Source: an uncultured Clostridia bacterium | Lineage (GTDB): Bacteria; Bacillota; Clostridia; Christensenellales; Borkfalkiaceae | DNA length: 64,000 bases | Assembly (NCBI GenBank): GCA_947632195.1 | Contig: CANROE010000002.1 | Location: 62,001-126,000, forward strand | Reading direction: 5' to 3' | In this document: positions 32,354 to 41,300 of the stretch, one piece after another | Layout of the letters: the number at the start of each line of letters is the position of its first letter | Numbering within the stretch: position 1 is the stretch's first letter | Notes under the pieces: model-generated | The model's input: the letters and a program-made list of their open reading frames with translations, nothing else | Told to the model about the DNA's origin: nothing | The model's database searches: none | Made by a program: the position numbers and the translations under genes

Positions 32354-32383
32354 CGGCTGTCCGATATGGACAGCCGTTTTTTT
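32354..32383 (+). terminator. Terminator of the DUF234-type ATPase gene
   Basis: CGGCTGTCC, loop GATAT, GGACAGCCG, then seven T; it touches the end of the opposing giant gene. Confidence 0.9.
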
Positions 32384-35300
32384 ACGCCTTTCCGTTGCCG
32401 CCGCTGTTTCCGGGTCTCGGTGCTGCGTTGTTCGCTTTTGGAAGGGTGAGCATGGGCGTACTCTTGCAAGCCTTTCTCGCCGTGTGCTCATAGTAATCGG
32501 GCGACTTGTCGGGACGGTAAAGCCCGCTCGTTGCATTGATGCGCAACATCTGATCCACGTCGTGCCTGCACCAGAACGCAAGCATATTCATGAGCGCCAT
32601 GTCGCTGTTGGACGGGTTGTTTTTGAGGTCCTCGCCGCTGTAATACGCCTTGAAGGTGTCCCCGTTATAGGCGTTCATTGCCTTTTCTATGACCTGTCTG
32701 TCGTCCATTTGCGAAAGTCCTTCCATGCCTCCGCCAACGCCTTTCCACGTCTCGCGTTCGTCAAAATTATCGCTTAAATACTGTTGCACTTCGGGGGTAT
32801 CGAAACTCTTCAAAGAAGTTCCGCCGATCCGATCTCCCGTGACCACGATAAACTGTCCCTTCTGATACAGTTCGGTCTGTCCGTCGCGGGAGAAGGTCTT
32901 TCTATCGCCGAGTCCCGTCGTCTTGCCGAAGAAATGAAGTCCCTTTCCGCTGACCGACTTTTCGGTATAAGTCCCTCTTGTCGCTTCGAGACAGTCATAG
33001 GCATTTTCAGACCATTCTGTCCCGTTTACACAGTCGTCCACGTCGAAACAAGCGATACCGTCCTTGCCGTCAAGCGCATAGGCGAGCGCGACGCAGCCGT
33101 TGTTCTTGGCGTATTCGCAAGCGCTGTCGAAGTCTGCCCACGTCTCGGGGTTGTTGCTCTGCGCGAAGTTGTCCGTGTGGATGTCGATGAGGAATTTATC
33201 CATCCTGCCCGTGCGATTGTTTTGCCGCGTTCTCACTGCCACCCAATTCGGGCGCGAACGCATTTCCTCGGGGACGTTCTCGCGGAGCCGCTTTTCCACT
33301 TCTTCAAACGCTTTCTTGCTCTCCTCGCTCGGCTTGACGAAGTAGCCCGTGTAATCCTTTTCGGTCTTGTCCGCGTGCGCCGCCGCAAATTCCTCTGCGG
33401 AAAGACTGCACTCACGGTTATTTGCCCTGTCGGTAAGAAGCAACGTGAAATCTTCGGGCAGCGAGATCTGCTTGGTGTCCGCCGAATAGAACTTGTTCGG
33501 AATATAACACGCATATCCCGCGTATTCCCCCTTCGGCATCTTGATGAGCGCGTTCCTTTCAAACTCGCCGAGGACTGCTTTCTCGTTGACGTTGAAAACG
33601 ATGTTGTTTTCCTGCTCACGGTATTCTTCCATCTGAGCGGGATGATTCGTATAATCCTCGGCGTTCGTCCCCCGGCAAATTTCCTGTAAGTCCTTTGCGG
33701 AAATCTTGACCTCGCTGTCCCCCCAACGGACATTTGCCCTGTAAGTGTCAAAAAGGGTAACTTTCAACATTCCCTCGTTTTCACTTTCGGAAAGTGCGCC
33801 GTTCGGAAGGGTGAATCTGCGCCCTTTGTACTTGCTGCCATTCGGCATGGAGAGAATACTAAAATTCTCCCGTGCCTCAATGACCGCTTCGGCGGGGATC
33901 TCGAACTCGAATTTTTCTCTCTCGCCGAGCGCATAAGCCTCCGCTCCCTTGCCGCTGACGAGGTTCATGAACTCCTCTGCAGAGAGAATTTTTTCTTCCC
34001 CGTCCCTGTTGCGGAGACGGACCTCCTCGTCGCTCGCCATGCGTACCTCGTAGAAAGGACCGCGCCGTTCTTCGCTCTCGACGCTCTCTTTCATGCGGTT
34101 GTTGAAAAGGTTGTAGGTGTAGTCTTTGAGTTCCTCGTTGTCCTGCGGCATCCGCATATAGGTGCTTTTTTCGTATGTATGGATCGCCGCATTTGCGCTG
34201 ACCTTGAAAGTCAGCCATTTTCTTGTGTTTTCGCTGTTTTCCTGTTCAGGCATTTTTGTTTCCTCCTGTTTTTCTTTTATTTTTCTCACTCGGTCGATAA
34301 AACCGTTTAAGACATAGGGATGTGTGTTGAGAGAGAGGTATCCGCGCTGAAACTGCGACGGGATAGGATAGCTCCTTGCCCACTCCTTGTTTTCATCCGA
34401 AAATCTCCTGTCCCACTCATGCTCTCTCACCGTATAAGCGCAAAGCGTCAAAACGCGGTCAAGCCCATGTTGCTGAATGAGCTTGTCCTCGAATCCTTTT
34501 TTGAGATACTTGCCGTCAAAATTTTCGCCGATCGTCTTTTCGATCCCCTCTTTGCATTCTTCGCATAATCTGTACGACTCCCGATACATCGGAAGTTCGC
34601 CGTTCTCTCTTGCGTAATCAAATGACTGCATATACAGCGGCTGTATGACATAACTCGGTCGCTGTACGATCGTCACTCTTTCACTGTATCTGTCCTCAAC
34701 GATATCCTCATGGTAAGAATCGTTGTAGTCACGGATCATGTCTGCTATGTCCGAATAATTATTGATGCTCGCATACTCCGTACTCAAATAATAATCGTAG
34801 AGGGATTCCAAAATTTGCGGCGAGTCTGCATAGAGAGCTTCGAGATCTCCCTCCGACAAATTGTCGTGAATATCCTCGCCGAGAAAAACGCTTAATTCAT
34901 TAAAGAATCGGATCTTATAATTGTCTTTGGTGATGAGATCTTCGGGTGATTTTTTAAGTTCTTCTTGATAGAACTTCTGATACTCTGCTTCCACGCTATC
35001 GCGGATGAGCTTTTCATAGTCCACTTTTTCCGTTCCCGCGATGTGCGCGTCGAAATAGGCATAGAGCGCACCTTCCGCTTTTTCATAGCTTTCGTAGCCG
35101 TAGTAGCCCTGCCCCCACTCGCCCGTCTTTTCGTCATATCCGAACCCGAGAATGAACTCCTTTCCGCGCTTTACAATGGCATAGTCCCGCCCGTTGTGCG
35201 TTATAATGTTTTCCACATCATATCCGTGTTTCGTTCTCTCGCGGTATTCGGACGTTTCATCCTCTTTTGTCATGCGTTCTTCCAAAAGCGGGCGAAGTTC

Positions 35301-38300
35301 ATTCTCCGAAAACAAATCGTACCAATCATCGAACGGTACTTTCCCGCCGCTCTCGTCAAATTCGCTTCCCTCAAACGCGACTTTCAAATCGTCAATGAGA
35401 TCGGACACTTCGTACTCGGTAAAGCCGTTTGTTCTGCCGTCGAGCCATTTGACGTCGGGCAGCTCCTTATCTAAAAAATCTTTTAGCGTCATCTTTTTAT
35501 CTTCGGTTTCCTCCCGTTCCGGTATTCCCATAAAAAACTCTCCTTCGTCATCCTCGTCGTCATCGGGCTCGAGCGGGGCGGCTTCCGTCTTGTCGTCCTG
35601 ATTCACGTCCGATATAACCGTCTCACTCTTATCAAGGCTCAATTCCTCGTTGAGCTGTGCCTGTTCTGCCAAAAGCGCGTTGAGCTGTTCTTCATGCTCA
35701 AACGGTTGCTGTTCCTGTGCTTTTGCTGCCGCCAAGTTTTGTTTCAACGATTCAAGTCTTTCCGCAATGTTCTTTTCGACTTCGGGAAGTGCTTTTATGT
35801 TGTTGTCAAGCCTTGTGATGATGCCAAGACCGCTCGTTCCGATCTCCATCTCATACCGTCCGTTCGCGGTAAGATATACCGACCGCGTTTCACTGAGAAA
35901 TGCCATCGGTTTCATGCTGATCTTAAAACCGTAGTATTCGCCGACAACCGTTTCGGGTGGACTTGTCTGCAAAGCGGAAAGCAGCGCCTCCCCGCCCGCT
36001 TTTTTCTCCGTATAGACAACGCCGTTCACGCTGATCGAGAAAGGGTCGGGGCGGTAGTTTTCTTTGACGAGTTCAATGTCCGCGCGGATGCGCTCCAAAA
36101 TCAATGTCTGCTGCTGAATATTTTCCGGCAATTCCCGCCGTATCTTGTACTGCAAATTGTAGAGGTTATTTCGGTATTCTCCCTCCAAAAGCCGAAGTTG
36201 GGAAATCTCGTTGTCCACTTCGAACTTTCGCTTGATCTTGGGGTTTGCGGAAGTGATCGCCTTGATCTCCCCATAGGTGAGCGTTGCTTCGTCAATATCG
36301 TCCGTCACGCGGACCGTAAGATCGCCGCGATTGATCTGAGAAATGAACCGCTGTTTGTTTTCGAGTATCTGATAGGAATAGCTGTCAAAGGTACGCTCCA
36401 TGACATAGGTGAAGATCTGCACCTTTTGGTTGGTGTTCCCTTGGCGGATTATGCGCCCCTCCCGCTGCTCCATATCGCTCGGGCGGTAGGGCGTGTCGAG
36501 ATGATGAAGGGCAACGAGGTGTTTTTGCACGTTCGTCCCCGCGCCGCACTTCTCGGTACTGCCGATGAGAACGCGCACCTTTCCGCTGTTCACTGCGTCG
36601 AATAACTTCTGCTTTTGCTCCTCTGTTTTGGCATCGTGGATGAACGCGATCTCCTGTTCGGGGATCCCCCGTTCTACGAGCTTATGTTTGAGGTCGTTAT
36701 AGACATCGAAATCCACGCCATAGACATATTCCTCGTACCGTTTCTTGGGAGTCGATAGGTCGCAAAACACGATCTGCGTCCCCTTTTGCTCCGCCGTATT
36801 CTCCCACACTTCGAGAATGCGCAAGACGCATTCGTTGATCTTGCTCCCCGGCTCGTCCTCTGCCGTCCTTTCATGGCAGCGCGGATCGAGGGCAAGTTTC
36901 TTTCCGTCCGAGGTGACTTTGAGCATATTGTCATCGTGCGGATCGACGCCGCCGGAACTGATGCGCTCTGCCCGCTTTGCGATCTCTTCCGCGTATTCGA
37001 TCACCCTGTCGCTCGGTTTGAGTTTGACGATCATGCGCTCCGCTTCGGGAACGTCGAGCTTTACCTGTTCGCTCGTCTGCACGTCCGCGAAACTGCGGTA
37101 GAGTTTCAGAAGTTCGGGCAGATTGGTAAACTTCGCAAACCGCGTCTTGGTCTTATATCCCTTACCGCTCGGCGAAAGTTCCATTGCCGTCACCGTTTCC
37201 CCGAAGTCTGCCGCCCAACCGTCGAAATAGGTGATCCCCAAGTCTTTCAGTACATTCGGCTGCAAATAGGTCTGCATGGTGTACATCTCTGTCATGGAAT
37301 TGCTGATCGGCGTACCCGTTGCAAATACCACGCCCTTGTCGCCGCCGTGCAATTCTTGGAGATACTCGCATTTGAGTTTTAAGTCCGTCGCCCGTTGGCT
37401 CGCCGAAGAAGAATTGATCCCCGACACGTTGTTCATCTTGGTGTAGAGGAACAAATTCTTGTAGAAGTGCGCTTCGTCGATAAAAAGGTAGTCCACGCCG
37501 AGGTTTTCAAACGTGAGAATGCTATCCTTTTTGGTGTCGTCCATGAGCTTTTTGAGAGCCGCTTCCCTGCTCTTTTTGACCCGCATGAGGTTCTTGACCG
37601 AACTGTGACCCCCGCCGTATTGTTCTTCCTGCGCCTTGATCGTGTCCTCGATCGCTTGCAGCTCTTCTTCCATCTTTCTTACTTGCCGCTCTTTGGACAC
37701 GGGGATCTTCGCAAACGAGCTTTGCGCCATGATGATTCCGTCCCAGTCTCCCATGGCGACTTTGGACACAAACTCCTTCCGCTTTGCCTCGGTGAGATCT
37801 TCCTTTCTTGCGATCAGAAGTTTGGCGTTCGGATAGAGTTTCCGCCACTCGCTTGCCCATTGCTTTACCAAGTGATTGGGTACGGCAAAGAGCGGCTTTT
37901 TGGCGATCCCGTACTGCCGAAGTTTCATCGCCGCCGCTGCCATCGTAAACGTCTTTCCGCTGCCGACAACATGGTGCAAAAGAGTACTTTCGGGGTTTAC
38001 GATGATACGGTGAACGGCGTTCTTTTGGTGCGGGCGAAGTTCGATCGCGGGGTTCATTTCGGGAAACCGAAGATAGCTTCCGTCATAGCTCGGCAAACGG
38101 ATGCGGTTGAACAGCGCATTATACGTCCGCTCCAAGTCCTCGCGGCGGTCGGGGTCGGCAAAGACCCACTTTTGGAATGCCGCTTTGATCTGGCTCTGTC
38201 TCTCCCGTGCGGCAATCGTTTCGGGCTTGTTCAGAACGCGCTTTTCATGCCCGTCCTCCTCCACCGTGTCATAAATGGAGGTGTCCCGAAGGTTCAGCGC

Positions 38301-41300
38301 GTCCTCGAACAGCCTTATTGCCGGCGCACGAGCCGTCCCATAGACGTTTGTCTGTTTTGTCTCCGTGATACGTTTCACCGTCTGTGACTGCTCCACGCGC
38401 CAACTCGAATCATGAGGGTTATAAAACAGTCTCACCTCATCGTAATAGTAAGGGATCGCTTTTAATCCGACGAGCTCACAGAAAAACTCTTTGTAGTACT
38501 TCTTGTCCACCCAACTCGCGCCGAGCCGAACGGAGATCTCGCTTGCCTTGAGCGGCGTCGGTTGGACTTCTTGAAGCGCCTTGACGTTCTTTTCAAACCC
38601 CATGCCGGGAAATGCCTGAACGCTCCTCTGCGCCTCGCCCAACTTTTGAACAACGTCGCCCGACAAGTACTCCTCGGCTCCCACAAAACCCGTGTATTTG
38701 TCCGAAGGATCGACTTTCGGCGGGTCGCGGAATACTGCCTCTCTCAGTTCGGAAAGCACGGTGTCGTAGTCCTTTTTTGTGAGTTCTTCGATATAGGAGA
38801 TGTCTACTTTCCCGTGTTCGTTTTTGGAGATCTGCAAGGCTTCAAAGCAATCGTTCGTAGAAGTTATGACCGTGTACGGTCTGATTGTCCGCTTGGAAAA
38901 GATGTCTGCCTTTGAGACCGCCTTCGTTTCGTCGTCTATGGACTCCGCCGCAAACAAGAGTGCGCTGTCCCCGTCCTCCTTGATAAGCCGCGCATTCGTC
39001 TTGCTGTTCAGATAGCCGTAATGACGGACAAACATATCATAGTGATAATTCAACTGCCGCTGCTCTGCCGCAAGCTGTTCGTCCGTACAGCCTTTGACCT
39101 GCATGTCGAGGATGCGCCGAAGTTCGTCCCGCAACGAGATCATGTCCCGCAGGCGGTAGTACGCGTCCTTCGGGGTCTTGGGGATCGGCTGTTCCACCAT
39201 GCTGTCCCCGACGCGCATGAATAGCTTCCCGCCTCTTGCCACATAGCAAAGCGGCCTTACGTTTTCGTCCGCTTCGTTTCCCCTCTCCTCGTCCTCAACC
39301 TTTTCGGGGTTTTTGTAAAAGTCCGAAGGAAGTTTTTCGATCGCCTCCCTCAAAGCAACGCTTAATTCCCGTCCGTCCGACTTAACTGTAATGTCCTCGG
39401 CATTATACAGTCCCTTTTCTTTGGCGAAGGTGCCGAGCACCATTTCGGGATGCGACAAAAAGTAGCAGTTGACTTCAAAGCCTTCTTCGGTCTTTTCCGT
39501 CGTAAGCCATTCGGTGTTTTCCGCGGTAACAGCCGCTTTCTCTTCCCGCTTTCGGAAGAATAAAATATCCGAAACGACTTCCGTTCCCGCTGTCCTTTTG
39601 AACGCGGTATTGGGGAGACGGATCGCGCCGAGAAGTTCCGCACGTTCGGCAAGATATTTCCTCACGGCGGGGTTCGCCTTATCCATTGTCCCCTTGCTCG
39701 TGATGACCGCCATGATCCCGTTCGGTTTCAGCTTGTCAATGCTCTTTGCAAGGAAATAATCGTGGATGTAAAAATTTTGCCCCGCATATTCGCTGTCATA
39801 GACCGAATAGCCGCCGAACGGCACGTTCCCGACCACAAGATCAAAGAAATCGTTGGAAAAATGCGTCTCCTCGTAGCCCTTGATCTGAATGTTCGCCTGC
39901 GGATAGAGTTTATGGGCGATCTTTCCCGTTAGGCTGTCCAGTTCCACGCCATAGAGTTTGGCCCCTTCCATCACCTCATCGGGCATATAGCCGAAGAAGT
40001 TGCCCGTACCCATAGCAGGCTCCAAAATACGGTTATTGCCTCTTACGCCAAAACGGTGCAGCGCGGCGAAGATACCGTCTATAACTTCCCTCGAAGTGTA
40101 GTGCGCGTTCAGGGTACTGCCCTTTGCAAACTCATACTCTTGGGGGGTGAGCAAATTTTTCAGTTCTTCGTATTCTTTGTGCCACTCCGCGTTCCGTTCG
40201 TCGAACGCCTGTGAAATGCCGCCCCAACCGACAAAACCCGCAAGCGTTTTCCGCTCGCTTTCGGTGGGGTATCGCACTTCCGAGGAGAGCCTCTTGACGA
40301 GCTTTATCGCCTCGACATTGTTTTTGAAGCGCGTCTTTGCCCCGCCAAGCTCGCTTTGGTCGAAGCCGATTGCGGAAAGGTCTGTATTCTCCGCTTTCTC
40401 CGCGCCCTGCGCGGGGGAAGCGGACTGCCCGTCCGAAGCGGTGAGCGGGGGAAACCCTTCCCCTTCCTCCTGCGTGGACTCATCTTCTTTTACCTCTGCA
40501 TTCGGGCAATAATCAAGAAAGAAAACGACATCTATGCACTCGTCGTCTGAGGTAATGTCCGCGACTTCCGCCCGACCCGCAAGCTCCTTCTCTATCTCGT
40601 CGATGTGCTCCCTTACAAACGCCTCGTCCTCTCTGAAATCTTCAAAGTAGAAGATCCAACCGCCTTCAAAGGTGAGTTCCGTTCCGTTATGAACAAGAAT
40701 GTCTGCAATGCTTTTAACGGCGGCTTTTTGGTATTTTTGCCAATATTCGGGATTCCACTCTTCCAAAGAGCGATCGATCACACCATTCCACCATTTGATG
40801 AAGGCGGTTTGCTCGTCCTCGGAGGCTCTTTCAAATTCAATGCTCCCGTCCTTTGCATCCGGGCTTTCCGAGGTGATAAGGTATCCCTCAAAGAGCGCAT
40901 TTTTACGGCCTATTATTCCTTTATCGTATAGTTCCCGCAGCGGGATCGCCTCGTCGCAATCTTCCTCGTAACAGTAATATCCGTTTTCCAAAGTACCGCA
41001 TTTGATCGCTTCGGGAGATAAAATGTTCAGAGCAAGATTCTTGGCTATCATTACGCCGCCATGTCCTGCCGTTGAAACGGAATAAATTCCTTTTGCGATC
41101 GTTTTGCATGATTGCACCTCGCCCCACATGGAATCGTGCGGCTCATTGCCCATAAACCGGGCATAGAGGGCAAGTTCATCTTCTCCCGCTTTCGATAACT
41201 CCCGAAAAGGATTTTTCGTCCGGACCGTTTGCTTTTTAGGCTCTTGAAGATACTCGTCGTTTTCGATCAGAGCGCAAACTCTGTCCGCAAACTCTTTCCA

